Under the pieces are notes generated by a model. It was not told the origin of the DNA and searched no databases. It saw only the letters and a list, made by a program, of their open reading frames with translations. A program made the position numbers and the translations under genes. DNA of 64,000 nt from Ptiloglossa arizonensis (taxonomy: Eukaryota; Arthropoda; Insecta; Hymenoptera; Colletidae): positions 491,245-555,244 of the forward strand of contig NW_027478779.1 of the NCBI RefSeq assembly GCF_051014685.1, in the 5' to 3' direction. This document shows, piece by piece, positions 1 to 13,400 of the stretch (position 1 is the first letter of the stretch; every line of letters starts with the position of its first letter).

Positions 1-26
1 TATACGTTATACGTTATACGTTATAC

Positions 27-1797
27 GTTATGCGTTATACGTTACACGTTATACGTTATTCGTTATACGTTATACGTTATACGTTATACGTTATACGTTA
101 TACGTTATACGTTATACGTTATACGTTTTACGTTTACGTTCTTCGTTACACGTTATACGTTATACGTTATACGTTATACGTCATAGCTTGCAAAATACAC
201 GTTATACGTTATACGTTATACGTTACACGTTATACGTTATACGTTACACGTTATACGTTATACGTTATACTTTATACGTTATACGTTATACGTTATACGT
301 TATACGTTATACGTTATACGTTATACGTTATACGTTATACGTTATACGTTATACGTTATACGTTATACGTTATACGTTATACGTTTCACGTTATACGTTA
401 TACGTTATACGTTATACGTTATACGTTATACGTTATACGTTACACGTTATACGTCACACGTTATACGTTATTCGTTACACGTTATACGTTATACGTTATA
501 CGTTATACGTTATACGTTATACGTTATACGTTATACGTTATACGTTATACGTCACACGTTATACGTTATACGTTACACGTTATACGTTATACGTTATACG
601 TTATACGTAATACGTTATACGTTATACGTTATACGTTATACGTTATACGTTATACGTTATACGTTACACGTTATACGTTATACGTTATACGTCATAGGAT
701 ACACGATACACGTTATACGTTATACGTAATATGTAATAGGTTATACGTTCTACGTTATTCGTTATACGTTATACGTTATACGTTATACGTTATACGTTAT
801 ACGTTATACGTTATACGTTATACGTTATACGTTATACGTTATACGTTATACGTTATGCGTTATACGTTACGCGTTATACGTTATTCGTTATACGTTATAC
901 GTTATACGTTATACGTTATACGTTATACGTTATACGTTATACGTTATACGTTATACGTTATACGTTATGCGTTATACGTTACACGTTATACGTTATACGT
1001 TATACGTTATACGTTACACGTTATACGTTATACGTTATACGTCATAGGATACACGATACACGTTATACGTTATACGTAATATGTAATAGGTTATACGTTC
1101 TACGTTATTCGTTATACGTTATACGTTATACGTTATACGTTATACGTTATACGTTATACGTTATACGTTATACGTTATACGTTATACGTTATACGTTATA
1201 CGTTATACGTTATACGTTATACGTTATACGTTATACGTAATATGTAATAGGTTATACGTTCTACGTTATGCGTTATACGTTACACGTTATACGTTATTCG
1301 TTATACGTTATACGTTATACGTTATACGTTATACGTTATACGTTATACGTAATATGTAATACGTTATAAGTTTTACATTATTCGTTATACGTTCTTCGTT
1401 ACACGTTGTACGTTATACGTTATGCGTTAGACGTTACACATTATACGTTATACGTTACACGTTATACGTTATACGTTATACGTTATACGTTATACGTTAT
1501 ACGTTATACGTTATACGTTATACGTTATACGTTATACGTTATACGTTATACGTAATACGTTAAACGTTATACGTTATACGTTATACGTTATACGTAATAC
1601 GTTATACGTTATACCTTATACGTTATACGTTATACGTTATACGTTATACGGCATAGGTTACACGATACACGTTATACGTTATACGTAATATGTAATAGGT
1701 TATACGTTCTACGTTATTCGTTATACGTTATACGTTATACGTTATACGTTATACGTTATACGTTATACTCTTATACGTTATACGTTATACGTTATAC
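27..1797. repeat. 1.77-kb HOR, copy 1
   Basis: First complete higher-order copy, exactly 1771 bp (253 heptamers) between successive GTTATGC starts. Module order is A (CTTGCAA trio near 187), B (GTTTCAC near 384), C (GTCATAG near 692), D (near 852), a second C (near 1042), C' (near 1238), E (near 1350), F (near 1553, with GGCATAG and GATACAC), C again and the 8-bp G spacer near 1769. Bases 1-26 belong to the end of the preceding copy. No gene or non-satellite sequence lies in it. Confidence 0.93.
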
Positions 1798-2048
1798 GTT
1801 ATGCGTTATACGTTACACGTTATACGTTATTCGTTATACGTTATACGTTATACGTTATACGTTATACGTTATACGTTATACGTTATACGTTATACGTTTT
1901 ACGTTTACGTTCTTCGTTACACGTTATACGTTATACGTTATACGTTATACGTCATAGCTTGCAAAATACACGTTATACGTTATACGTTATACGTTACACG
2001 TTATACGTTATACGTTACACGTTATACGTTATACGTTATACTTTATAC
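1798..2048. repeat. Module A exemplar (CTTGCAA block)
   Basis: Ordered variants within GTTATAC runs: GTTATGC, GTTACAC, GTTATTC, then GTTTTAC followed by a 6-bp GTTTAC and GTTCTTC, then GTCATAG, CTTGCAA, AATACAC, two GTTACAC and a closing TTTATAC. The CTTGCAA heptamer is the most diverged unit in the array. I count 21 CTTGCAA copies, near 187, 1958, 3736, 4569, 6340, 8111, 10889, 14670, 17474, 18404, 22231, 28326, 34701, 41125, 45960, 47094, 48802, 48935, 50396, 53131 and 56013. The 6-bp unit shifts the register once in each full block. Confidence 0.9.
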
Positions 2049-2153
2049 GTTATACGTTATACGTTATACGTTATACGTTATACGTTATACGTTATACGTT
2101 ATACGTTATACGTTATACGTTATACGTTATACGTTATACGTTATACGTTATAC

Positions 2154-2384
2154 GTTTCACGTTATACGTTATACGTTATACGTTATACGTTATACGTTAT
2201 ACGTTATACGTTACACGTTATACGTCACACGTTATACGTTATTCGTTACACGTTATACGTTATACGTTATACGTTATACGTTATACGTTATACGTTATAC
2301 GTTATACGTTATACGTTATACGTCACACGTTATACGTTATACGTTACACGTTATACGTTATACGTTATACGTTATACGTAATAC
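2154..2384. repeat. Module B exemplar (GTTTCAC / GTCACAC block)
   Basis: GTTTCAC, seven consensus units, GTTACAC, GTCACAC, GTTATTC, GTTACAC, a run of about nine or ten consensus units, GTCACAC, GTTACAC and GTAATAC. Later in the window a longer form (B') has GTCACAC and GCTACAC upstream of GTTTCAC or GTTACAC. It always lies before a C module in the regular HOR. Confidence 0.88.
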
Positions 2385-2461
2385 GTTATACGTTATACGT
2401 TATACGTTATACGTTATACGTTATACGTTATACGTTACACGTTATACGTTATACGTTATAC

Positions 2462-2531
2462 GTCATAGGATACACGATACACGTTATACGTTATACGTAA
2501 TATGTAATAGGTTATACGTTCTACGTTATTC
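2462..2531. repeat. Module C exemplar (GTCATAG GATACAC link)
   Basis: Ten heptamers, 70 bp, in perfect register: GTCATAG, GATACAC twice, two consensus units, GTAATAT, GTAATAG, one consensus unit, GTTCTAC and GTTATTC. This is the most frequent module in the window and joins nearly all other modules. It supplies the TAG and TAA triplets that close the otherwise stop-free + strand. Confidence 0.9.
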
Positions 2532-2622
2532 GTTATACGTTATACGTTATACGTTATACGTTATACGTTATACGTTATACGTTATACGTTATACGTTATA
2601 CGTTATACGTTATACGTTATAC

Positions 2623-2657
2623 GTTATGCGTTATACGTTACGCGTTATACGTTATTC
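2623..2657. repeat. Module D exemplar (GTTACGC block)
   Basis: Five heptamers: GTTATGC, consensus, GTTACGC, consensus, GTTATTC. The GTTACGC unit gives a second CpG. Further copies lie near 852, 5234, 7012, 9671, 10701, 11554, 17642, 19076, 20580, 22378, 24016, 26276, 27773, 28473, 30097, 33036, 34848, 36473, 39419, 41272, 42903, 52516 and 55482. Confidence 0.88.
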
Positions 2658-3028
2658 GTTATACGTTATACGTTATACGTTATACGTTATACGTTATACG
2701 TTATACGTTATACGTTATACGTTATACGTTATACGTTATACGTTATGCGTTATACGTTACACGTTATACGTTATACGTTATACGTTATACGTTACACGTT
2801 ATACGTTATACGTTATACGTCATAGGATACACGATACACGTTATACGTTATACGTAATATGTAATAGGTTATACGTTCTACGTTATTCGTTATACGTTAT
2901 ACGTTATACGTTATACGTTATACGTTATACGTTATACGTTATACGTTATACGTTATACGTTATACGTTATACGTTATACGTTATACGTTATACGTTATAC
3001 GTTATACGTTATACGTTATACGTTATAC

Positions 3029-3091
3029 GTAATATGTAATAGGTTATACGTTCTACGTTATGCGTTATACGTTACACGTTATACGTTATTC
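3029..3091. repeat. Module C' exemplar
   Basis: Nine heptamers that repeat the second half of module C (GTAATAT, GTAATAG, GTTCTAC) but continue with GTTATGC, GTTACAC and GTTATTC instead of GTTATTC directly. It always precedes module E by six or seven consensus units. Confidence 0.87.
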
Positions 3092-3140
3092 GTTATACGT
3101 TATACGTTATACGTTATACGTTATACGTTATACGTTATAC

Positions 3141-3238
3141 GTAATATGTAATACGTTATAAGTTTTACATTATTCGTTATACGTTCTTCGTTACACGTTG
3201 TACGTTATACGTTATGCGTTAGACGTTACACATTATAC
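3141..3238. repeat. Module E exemplar
   Basis: Fourteen heptamers with the highest variant density in the array: GTAATAT, GTAATAC, GTTATAA, GTTTTAC, ATTATTC, consensus, GTTCTTC, GTTACAC, GTTGTAC, consensus, GTTATGC, GTTAGAC, GTTACAC, ATTATAC. It includes ATT-starting units (CpG lost to CpA) shared by all copies. Other copies begin near 1350, 4023, 5731, 7517, 10007, 16768, 18082, 21622, 22820, 28914, 34085, 35290, 40468, 41719, 45351, 46470, 48180, 52851 and 55740. Confidence 0.88.
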
Positions 3239-3343
3239 GTTATACGTTACACGTTATACGTTATACGTTATACGTTATACGTTATACGTTATACGTTATA
3301 CGTTATACGTTATACGTTATACGTTATACGTTATACGTTATAC

Positions 3344-3455
3344 GTAATACGTTAAACGTTATACGTTATACGTTATACGTTATACGTAATACGTTATACG
3401 TTATACCTTATACGTTATACGTTATACGTTATACGTCATAGGTTACACGATATAC
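3344..3455. repeat. Module F exemplar
   Basis: Sixteen heptamers: GTAATAC, GTTAAAC, four consensus, GTAATAC, two consensus, CTTATAC, several consensus, GTCATAG (GGCATAG in most other copies), GTTACAC and GATATAC or GATACAC. The last three units are homologous in position to the opening trio of module C. GTTAAAC makes the palindrome AACGTT with the next unit. Confidence 0.87.
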
Positions 3456-3553
3456 GTTATACGTTATACGTAATATGTAATAGGTTATACGTTCTACGTT
3501 ATTCGTTATACGTTATACGTTATACGTTATACGTTATACGTTATACGTTATAC

Positions 3554-3568
3554 GTTATACTCTTATAC
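3554..3568. repeat. Module G exemplar, 8-bp register shift
   Basis: A consensus unit is followed by the 8-bp TCTTATAC, which moves the register by one base. The same junction occurs near 1768, 4441, 6150, 7933, 10427, 14481, 17200, 22041, 28114, 34497, 40887, 45770, 46903, 48016 and 48598, always between a C module and an A module. Together with the 6-bp unit of module A it restores the register within the HOR. Confidence 0.88.
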
Positions 3569-3582
3569 GTTATACGTTATAC

Positions 3583-4439
3583 GTTATGCGTTATACGTTA
3601 CACGTTATACGTTATTCGTTATACGTTATACGTTATACGTTATACGTTATACGTTATACGTTATACGTTATACGTTTTACGTTTACGTTCTTCGTTACAC
3701 GTTATACGTTATACGTTATACGTTATACGTCATAGCTTGCAAAATACACGTTATACGTTATACGTTATAAGTTACACGTTATACGTTATACGTTACACGT
3801 TATACGTTATACGTTATACTTTATACGTTATACGTTATACGTTATACGTTATACGTTATACGTTATACGTTATACGTTATACGTTATACGTTATACGTTA
3901 TACGTAATATGTAATAGGTTATACGTTCTACGTTATGCGTTATACGTTACACGTTATACGTTATTCGTTATACGTTATACGTTATACGTTATACGTTATA
4001 CGTTATACGTTATACGTTATACGTAATATGTAATACGTTATAAGTTTTACATTATTCGTTATACGTTCTTCGTTACACGTTGTACGTTATACGTTATGCG
4101 TTAGACGTTACACATTATACGTTATACGTTACACGTTATACGTTATACGTTATACGTTATACGTTATACGTTATACGTTATACGTTATACGTTATACGTT
4201 ATACGTTATACGTTATACGTTATACGTAATACGTTAAACGTTATACGTTATACGTTATACGTTATACGTAATACGTTATACGTTATACCTTATACGTTAT
4301 ACGTTATACGTTATACGTTATACGGCATAGGTTACACGATACACGTTATACGTTATACGTAATATGTAATAGGTTATACGTTCTACGTTATTCGTTATAC
4401 GTTATACGTTATACGTTATACGTTATACGTTATACGTTA
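3583..4439. repeat. 1.77-kb HOR, copy 3, internally deleted
   Basis: The copy starts as a normal A module (CTTGCAA at about 3736, with a diagnostic GTTATAA unit near 3764) but passes directly at about 3900 from the run after TTTATAC into C', E and F. It therefore lacks B, C, D and C, roughly half of the HOR. The deletion respects the 7-bp register, as expected for unequal exchange between units. The spacing between CTTGCAA marks here is 833 bp (119 units) instead of 1771. Confidence 0.88.
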
Positions 4440-6179
4440 TACTCTTATACGTTATACGTTATACGTTATACGTTATACGTTATACGTTATACGTTATACG
4501 TTATACGTTTTACGTTTACGTTCTTCGTTACACGTTATACGTTATACGTTATACGTTATACGTCATAGCTTGCAAAATACACGTTATACGTTATACGTTA
4601 TACGTTACACGTTATACGTTATACGTTACACGTTATACGTTATACGTTATACTTTATACGTTATACGTTATACGTTATACGTTATACGTTATACGTTATA
4701 CGTTATACGTTATACGTTATACGTTATACGTTATACGTTATACGTTATACGTTATACGTTATACGTTTCACGTTATACGTTATACGTTATACGTTATACG
4801 TTATACGTTATACGTTATACGTTACACGTTATACGTCACACGTTATACGTTATTCGTTACACGTTATACGTTATACGTTATACGTTATACGTTATACGTT
4901 ATACGTTATACGTTATACGTTATACGTTATACGTCACACGTTATACGTTATACGTTACACGTTATACGTTATACGTTATACGTTATACGTAATACGTTAT
5001 ACGTTATACGTTATACGTTATACGTTATACGTTATACGTTATACGTTACACGTTATACGTTATACGTTATACGTCATAGGATACACGATACACGTTATAC
5101 GTTATACGTAATATGTAATAGGTTATACGTTCTACGTTATTCGTTATACGTTATACGTTATACGTTATACGTTATACGTTATACGTTATACGTTATACGT
5201 TATACGTTATACGTTATACGTTATACGTTATACGTTATGCGTTATACGTTACGCGTTATACGTTATTCGTTATACGTTATACGTTATACGTTATACGTTA
5301 TACGTTATACGTTATACGTTATACGTTATACGTTATACGTTATACGTTATGCGTTATACGTTACACGTTATACGTTATACGTTATACGTTATACGTTACA
5401 CGTTATACGTTATACGTTATACGTCATAGGATACACGATACACGTTATACGTTATACGTAATATGTAATAGGTTATACGTTCTACGTTATTCGTTATACG
5501 TTATACGTTATACGTTATACGTTATACGTTATACGTTATACGTTATACGTTATACGTTATACGTTATACGTTATACGTTATACGTTATACGTTATACGTT
5601 ATACGTTATACGTTATACGTAATATGTAATAGGTTATACGTTCTACGTTATGCGTTATACGTTACACGTTATACGTTATTCGTTATACGTTATACGTTAT
5701 ACGTTATACGTTATACGTTATACGTTATACGTAATATGTAATACGTTATAAGTTTTACATTATTCGTTATACGTTCTTCGTTACACGTTGTACGTTATAC
5801 GTTATGCGTTAGACGTTACACATTATACGTTATACGTTACACGTTATACGTTATACGTTATACGTTATACGTTATACGTTATACGTTATACGTTATACGT
5901 TATACGTTATACGTTATACGTTATACGTTATACGTAATACGTTAAACGTTATACGTTATACGTTATACGTTATACGTAATACGTTATACGTTATACCTTA
6001 TACGTTATACGTTATACGTTATACGTTATACGGCATAGGTTACACGATACACGTTATACGTTATACGTAATATGTAATAGGTTATACGTTCTACGTTATT
6101 CGTTATACGTTATACGTTATACGTTATACGTTATACGTTATACGTTATACTCTTATACGTTATACGTTATACGTTATAC
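4440..6179. repeat. 1.77-kb HOR, copy 4 (start trimmed)
   Basis: Counterpart of copy 1 at an offset of 4382 bp. It begins at the G spacer near 4441 but lacks the GTTATGC, GTTACAC and GTTATTC units that normally open the A module; G to GTTTTAC is 63 bp (9 units) shorter than in copy 2. From GTTTTAC (about 4507) onward the order A, B, C, D, C, C', E, F, C, G is intact, with GGCATAG near 6031 as in copy 1. Confidence 0.88.
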
Positions 6180-7957
6180 GTTATGCGTTATACGTTACAC
6201 GTTATACGTTATTCGTTATACGTTATACGTTATACGTTATACGTTATACGTTATACGTTATACGTTATACGTTATACGTTTTACGTTTACGTTCTTCGTT
6301 ACACGTTATACGTTATACGTTATACGTTATACGTCATAGCTTGCAAAATACACGTTATACGTTATACGTTATACGTTACACGTTATACGTTATACGTTAC
6401 ACGTTATACGTTATACGTTATACTTTATACGTTATACGTTATACGTTATACGTTATACGTTATACGTTATACGTTATACGTTATACGTTATACGTTATAC
6501 GTTATACGTTATACGTTATACGTTATACGTTATACGTTTCACGTTATACGTTATACGTTATACGTTATACGTTATACGTTATACGTTATACGTTACACGT
6601 TATACGTCACACGTTATACGTTATTCGTTACACGTTATACGTTATACGTTATACGTTATACGTTATACGTTATACGTTATACGTTATACGTTATACGTTA
6701 TACGTTATACGTCACACGTTATACGTTATACGTTACACGTTATACGTTATACGTTATACGTTATACGTAATACGTTATACGTTATACGTTATACGTTATA
6801 CGTTATACGTTATACGTTATACGTTACACGTTATACGTTATACGTTATACGTCATAGGATACACGATACACGTTATACGTTATACGTAATATGTAATAGG
6901 TTATACGTTCTACGTTATTCGTTATACGTTATACGTTATACGTTATACGTTATACGTTATACGTTATACGTTATACGTTATACGTTATACGTTATACGTT
7001 ATACGTTATACGTTATGCGTTATACGTTACGCGTTATACGTTATTCGTTATACGTTATACGTTATACGTTATACGTTATACGTTATACGTTATACGTTAT
7101 ACGTTATACGTTATACGTTATACGTTATGCGTTATACGTTACACGTTATACGTTATACGTTATACGTTATACGTTACACGTTATACGTTATACGTTATAC
7201 GTCATAGGATACACGATACACGTTATACGTTATACGTAATATGTAATAGGTTATACGTTCTACGTTATTCGTTATACGTTATACGTTATACGTTATACGT
7301 TATACGTTATACGTTATACGTTATACGTTATACGTTATACGTTATACGTTATACGTTATACGTTATACGTTATACGTTATACGTTATACGTTATACGTTA
7401 TACGTAATATGTAATAGGTTATACGTTCTACGTTATGCGTTATACGTTACACGTTATACGTTATTCGTTATACGTTATACGTTATACGTTATACGTTATA
7501 CGTTATACGTTATACGTAATATGTAATACGTTATAAGTTTTACATTATTCGTTATACGTTCTTCGTTACACGTTGTACGTTATACGTTATGCGTTAGACG
7601 TTACACATTATACGTTATACGTTACACGTTATACGTTATACGTTATACGTTATACGTTATACGTTATACGTTATACGTTATACGTTATACGTTATACGTT
7701 ATACGTTATACGTTATACGTAATACGTTAAACGTTATACGTTATACGTTATACGTTATACGTAATACGTTATACGTTATACCTTATACGTTATACGTTAT
7801 ACGTTATACGTCATAGGTTACACGATATACGTTATACGTTATACGTAATATGTAATAGGTTATACGTTCTACGTTATTCGTTATACGTTATACGTTATAC
7901 GTTATACGTTATACGTTATACGTTATACGTTATACTCTTATACGTTATACGTTATAC
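6180..7957. repeat. 1.77-kb HOR, copy 5
   Basis: Complete copy of 1778 bp, the counterpart of copy 2 at an offset of about 4.38 kb. CTTGCAA lies at 6340, D at 7012, and the F module carries the GTCATAG, GTTACAC, GATATAC form near 7809 that marks copy 2. All modules are in register. Confidence 0.9.
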
Positions 7958-8383
7958 GTTATGCGTTATACGTTACACGTTATACGTTATTCGTTATACG
8001 TTATACGTTATACGTTATACGTTATACGTTATACGTTATACGTTATACGTTTTACGTTTACGTTCTTCGTTACACGTTATACGTTATACGTTATACGTTA
8101 TACGTCATAGCTTGCAAAATACACGTTATACGTTATACGTTATAAGTTACACGTTATACGTTATACGTTACACGTTATACGTTATACGTTATACTTTATA
8201 CGTTATACGTTATACGTTATACGTTATACGTTATACGTTATACGTTATACGTTATATGTTATACGTTATACGTTATACGTTATACGTTATACGTTATACG
8301 TTATACGTTATGCGTTATACGTTACACGTTATACGTTATACGTTATACGTTATACGTTACACGTTATACGTTATACGTTATAC
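7958..8383. repeat. 1.77-kb HOR, copy 6, partial
   Basis: Counterpart of copy 3: it has the same GTTATAA unit just after the CTTGCAA trio (near 8140). It then departs from copy 3, carrying one GTTATGT unit near 8253 (a C to T change at the CpG) and a second GTTATGC, GTTACAC pair near 8308 before entering a C module at 8384. The regular HOR ends here. Confidence 0.82.
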
Positions 8384-10426
8384 GTCATAGGATACACGAT
8401 ACACGTTATACGTTATACGTAATATGTAATAGGTTATACGTTCTACGTTATTCGTTATACGTTATACGTTATACGTTATACGTTATACGTTATACGTTAT
8501 ACGTTATACGTTATACGTTATACGTTATACGTTATACGTTATACGTTATACGTTATACGTTATACGTTATACGTCACACGTTATACGTTATACGCTACAC
8601 GTTATACGTTATACGTTTCACGTTATACGTTATACGTTATACGTTATACGTTATACGTTATACGTTATACGTTACACGTTATACGTCACACGTTATACGT
8701 TATTCGTTACACGTTATACGTTATACGTTATACGTTATACGTCATAGGATACACGATACACGTTATACGTTATACGTAATATGTAATAGGTTATACGTTC
8801 TACGTTATTCGTTATACGTTATACGTTATACGTTATACGTTACACGTTATACGTTATACGTTATACGTCATAGGATACACGATACACGTTATACGTTATA
8901 CGTAATATGTAATAGGTTATACGTTCTACGTTATTCGTTATACGTTATACGTTATACGTTATACGTTATACGTTATACGTTATACGTTATACGTTATACG
9001 TTATACGTTATACGTTATACGTTATACGTTATACGTTATACGTTATACGTTATACGTCACACGTTATACGTTATACGCTACACGTTATACGTTATACGTT
9101 ACACGTTATACGTTTTACGTTATACGTTATACGTTATACGTTATACGTTATACGTTACACGTTATACGTCACACGTTATACGTTATTCGTTACACGTTAT
9201 ACGTTATACGTTATACGTTATACGTTATACGTTATACGTTATACGTTATACGTTATACGTTATACGTCACACGTTACACGTTATACGTTACACGTTATAC
9301 GTTATACGTTATACGTTATACGTTATACGTTATACGTTATACGTTATACGTTATCGTTAAACGTTATACGTTATACGTTAAGCGTTATACGTTATACGTT
9401 ATAAGTTATACGTTATACGTTATACGTTATACGTTATACGTTATACGTTATACGTTATACGTTATACGTTATACGTTATACGTTACACGTTATACGTTAT
9501 ACGTTATACGTCATAGGATACACGATACACGTTATACGTTATACGTAATATGTAATAGGTTATACGTTCTACGTTATTCGTTATACGTTATACGTTATAC
9601 GTTATACGTTATACGTTATACGTTATACGTTATACGTTATACGTTATACGTTATACGTTATACGTTATACGTTATGCGTTATACGTTACGCGTTATACGT
9701 TATTCGTTATACGTTATACGTTATACGTTACACGTTATACGTTATACGTTATACGTTATACGTTATACGTTATACGTTATACGTTATACGTTATACGTTA
9801 TACGTTATGCGTTATACGTTATGCGTTATACGTTATACGTTATACGTTATACGTTATACGTTATACGTTATACGTTATACGTTATACGTTATACGTAATA
9901 TGTAATAGGTTATACGTTCTACGTTATGCGTTATACGTTACACGTTATACGTTATTCGTTATACGTTATACGTTATACGTTATACGTTATACGTTATACG
10001 TTATACGTAATATGTAATACGTTATAAGTTTTACATTATTCGTTATACGTTCTTCGTTACATGTTGTACGTTATACGTTATGCGTTAGACGTTACACATT
10101 ATACGTTATACGTTACACGTTATACGTTATACGTTATACGTTATACGTTATACGTTATACGTTATACGTTATACGTTATACGTTATACGTTATACGTTAT
10201 ACGTTATACGTAATACGTTAAACGTTATACGTTATACGTTATACGTTATACGTAATACGTTATACGTTATACCTTATACGTTATACGTTATACGTTATAC
10301 GTTATACGGCATAGGTTACACGATACACGTTATACGTTATACGTAATATGTAATAGGTTATACGTTCTACGTTATTCGTTATACGTTATACGTTATACGT
10401 TATACGTTATACGTTATACGTTATAC
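8384..10426. repeat. Mosaic satellite block, C/B' tandem then D-C'-E-F
   Basis: The regular HOR breaks up: C modules at 8384, 8741 and 8867 (spacings of 51 and 18 units) are separated by B' pieces with GTCACAC and GCTACAC. The first H module (6-bp GTTATC) lies at 9350. D at 9671, C' near 9895, E near 10007 and F near 10207 then resume the HOR order and end at G near 10427. In E the usual GTTACAC before GTTGTAC reads GTTACAT near 10055, a private CpG to TpG change. No gene is present. Confidence 0.85.
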
Positions 10427-13400
10427 TCTTATACGTTATACGTTATACGTTATACGTTATGCGTTATACGTTACACGTTATACGTTATACGTTATACGTT
10501 ATACGTTATACGTTACACGTTATACGTTATACGTTATACGTCATAGGATACACGATACACGTTATACGTTATACGTAATATGTAATAGGTTATACGTTCT
10601 ACGTTATTCGTTATACGTTATACGTTATACGTTATACGTTATACGTTATACGTTATACGTTATACGTTATACGTTATACGTTATACGTTATACGTTATAC
10701 GTTATGCGTTATACGTTACGCGTTATACGTTATTCGTTATACGTTATACGTTATACGTTATACGTTATACGTTATACGTTATACGTTATACGTTACACGT
10801 TATACGTTATACGTTATACGTTATACGTTTTACGTTTACGTTCTTCGTTACACGTTATACGTTATACGTTATACGTTATACGTCATAGCTTGCAAAATAC
10901 ACGTTATACGTTATACGTTATACGTTACACGTTATACGTTATACGTTACACGTTATACGTTATACGTTATACTTTATACGTTATACGTTATACGTTATAC
11001 GTTATACGTTATACGTTATACGTTATACGTTATACGTTATACGTTATACGTTATACGTTATACGTTATACGTTATACGTTATACGTTTCACGTTATACGT
11101 TATACGTTATACGTTATACGTTATACGTTATACGTTATACGTTACACGTTATACGTCACACGTTATACGTTATTCGTTACACGTTATACGTTATACGTTA
11201 TACGTTATACGTTATACGTTATACGTTATACGTTATACGTTATACGTTATACGTCACACGTTATACGTTATACGTTACACGTTATACGTTATACGTTATA
11301 CGTTATACGTAATACGTTATACGTTATACGTTATACGTTATACGTTATACGTTATACGTTATACGTTACACGTTATACGTTATACGTTATACGTCATAGG
11401 ATACACGATACACGTTATACGTTATACGTAATATGTAATAGGTTATACGTTCTACGTTATTCGTTATACGTTATACGTTATACGTTATACGTTATACGTT
11501 ATACGTTATACGTTATACGTTATACGTTATACGTTATACGTTATACGTTATACGTTATGCGTTATACGTTACGCGTTATACGTTATTCGTTATACGTTAT
11601 ACGTTATACGTTATACGTTATACGTTATACGTTATACGTTATACGTTATACGTTATACGTTATACGTTATGCGTTATACGTTACACGTTATACGTTATAC
11701 GTTATTCGTTATACGTTACACGTTATACGTTATACGTTATACGTCATAGGATACACGATACACGTTATACGTTATACGTAATATGTAATAGGTTATACGT
11801 TCTACGTTATTCGTTATACGTTATACGTTATACGTTATACGTTATACGTTATACGTTATACGTTATACGTTATACGTTATACGTTATACGTTATACGTTA
11901 TACGTTATACGTTATACGTTATACGTTATACGTTATACGTCACACGTTATACGTTATACGCTACACGTTATACGTTATACGTTTCACGTTATACGTTATA
12001 CGTTATACGTTATACGTTACACGTTATACGTAATACGTTATACGTTATACGTTATACGTTATACGTTATACGTTATACGTCATAGGATACACGATACACG
12101 TTATACGTTATACGTCATAGGATACACGATACACGTTATACGTTATACGTAATATGTAATAGGTTATACGTTCTACGTTATTCGTTATACGTTATACGTT
12201 ATACGTTATACGTTATACGTTATACGTTATACGTTATACGTTATACGTTATACGTTATACGTAATACGTTATACGTTATGCGTTATACGTTACACGTTAT
12301 ACGTTATACGTTATACGTTATACGTTACACGTTATACGTTATACGTTATACGTCATAGGATACACGATACACGTTATACGTTATACGTAATATGTAATAG
12401 GTTATACGTTCTACGTTATTCGTTATACGTTATACGTTATACGTTATACGTTATACGTTATACGTTATACGTTATACGTTATACGTTATACGTTATACGT
12501 TATACGTTATACGTTATACGTTATACGTTATACGTTATACGTTATACGTCACACGTTATACGCTACACGTTATACGTTATACGTTACACGTTATACGTTA
12601 TACGTTATACGTTATACGTTATACGTTATACGTTATACGTTATACGTTACACGTTATACGTCACACGTTATACGTTATTCGTTACACGTTATACGTTATA
12701 CGTTATACGTTATACGTTATACGTTATACGTTATACGTTATACGTTATACGTTATACGTCACACGTTATACGTTATACGTTACACGTTATACGTTATACG
12801 TTATACGTTATACGTTATACGTTATACGTTATACGTTATCGTTAAACGTTATACGTTATACGTTAAGCGTTACACGTTATACGTTATACGTTATACGTTA
12901 TACGTTATACGTTATACGTTATACGTTATCGTTAAACGTTATACGTTATACGTTATACGTTATACGTTACACGTTATACGTTATACGTTCTTCGTTACAC
13001 GTTATACGTTATACGCTACACGTTATACGTTATACGTTTCACGTTATACGTTATACGTTATACGTTATACGTTATACGTTATACGTTATACGTTACACGT
13101 TATACGTCACACGTTATACGTTATTCGTTACACGTTATACGTTATACGTTATACGTTATACGTTATACGTTATACGTTATACGTTATACGTTATACGTTA
13201 TACGTCACACGTTATACGTTATACGTTACACGTTATACGTTATACGTTATACGTTATACGTAATACGTTATACGTTATACGTTATACGTTATACGTTATA
13301 CGTTATACGTTATACGTTATACGTTACACGTTATACGTTATACGTTATACGTCATAGGATACACGATACACGTTATACGTTATACGTAATATGTAATAGG

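Larger units (their letters stand above)
1798..3582. repeat. 1.77-kb HOR, copy 2 (reference copy for module coordinates)
   Basis: Complete copy of 1785 bp with the same module order as the first. It differs in diagnostic units: the F module has GTCATAG and GATATAC (3435-3455) where copy 1 has GGCATAG and GATACAC. The same pair of differences recurs near 7809, which shows that this copy and the one at 6180 are direct counterparts in a longer period. Its individual modules are annotated below as exemplars. Confidence 0.92.
1..4382. repeat. 4382-bp super-period, first copy
   Basis: Marker units at 126 (GTTTTAC), 187 (CTTGCAA) and 852 (D) recur at exactly +4382 bp (626 heptamers). The unit is a trio of HOR copies of about 1771, 1778 and 833 bp. 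The coordinates take the window start as the phase, so the biological boundary is arbitrary. The second copy follows directly. Confidence 0.85.
4383..8383. repeat. 4382-bp super-period, second copy (end diverged)
   Basis: Repeats the trio of HOR copies seen before it, including the copy-specific units (GGCATAG in the first member, GTCATAG plus GATATAC in the second, GTTATAA in the third). It departs from the pattern in its last few hundred bases, where the mosaic region begins. Confidence 0.82.

Noticed and set aside
186..206. CTTGCAA block as a transposon footprint or gene fragment
   Set aside because: It remains in 7-bp register and is connected to consensus-like trios by single substitutions, so it is a diverged satellite unit and not an insertion.
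30..1079. Long + strand open reading frames, here and throughout the window (up to 461 codons), as protein genes
   Set aside because: They consist wholly of the 7-residue translation of the satellite, occur in all three + frames at once, start only at variant ATG or TTG triplets and end where a variant unit gives a stop. No domain, signal or codon bias is present.
12989..13010. CENP-B box in the GTTCTTC, GTTACAC segment
   Set aside because: The TTCG core is present, but the CGGG part of the known box (NTTCGNNNNANNCGGGN) is absent.
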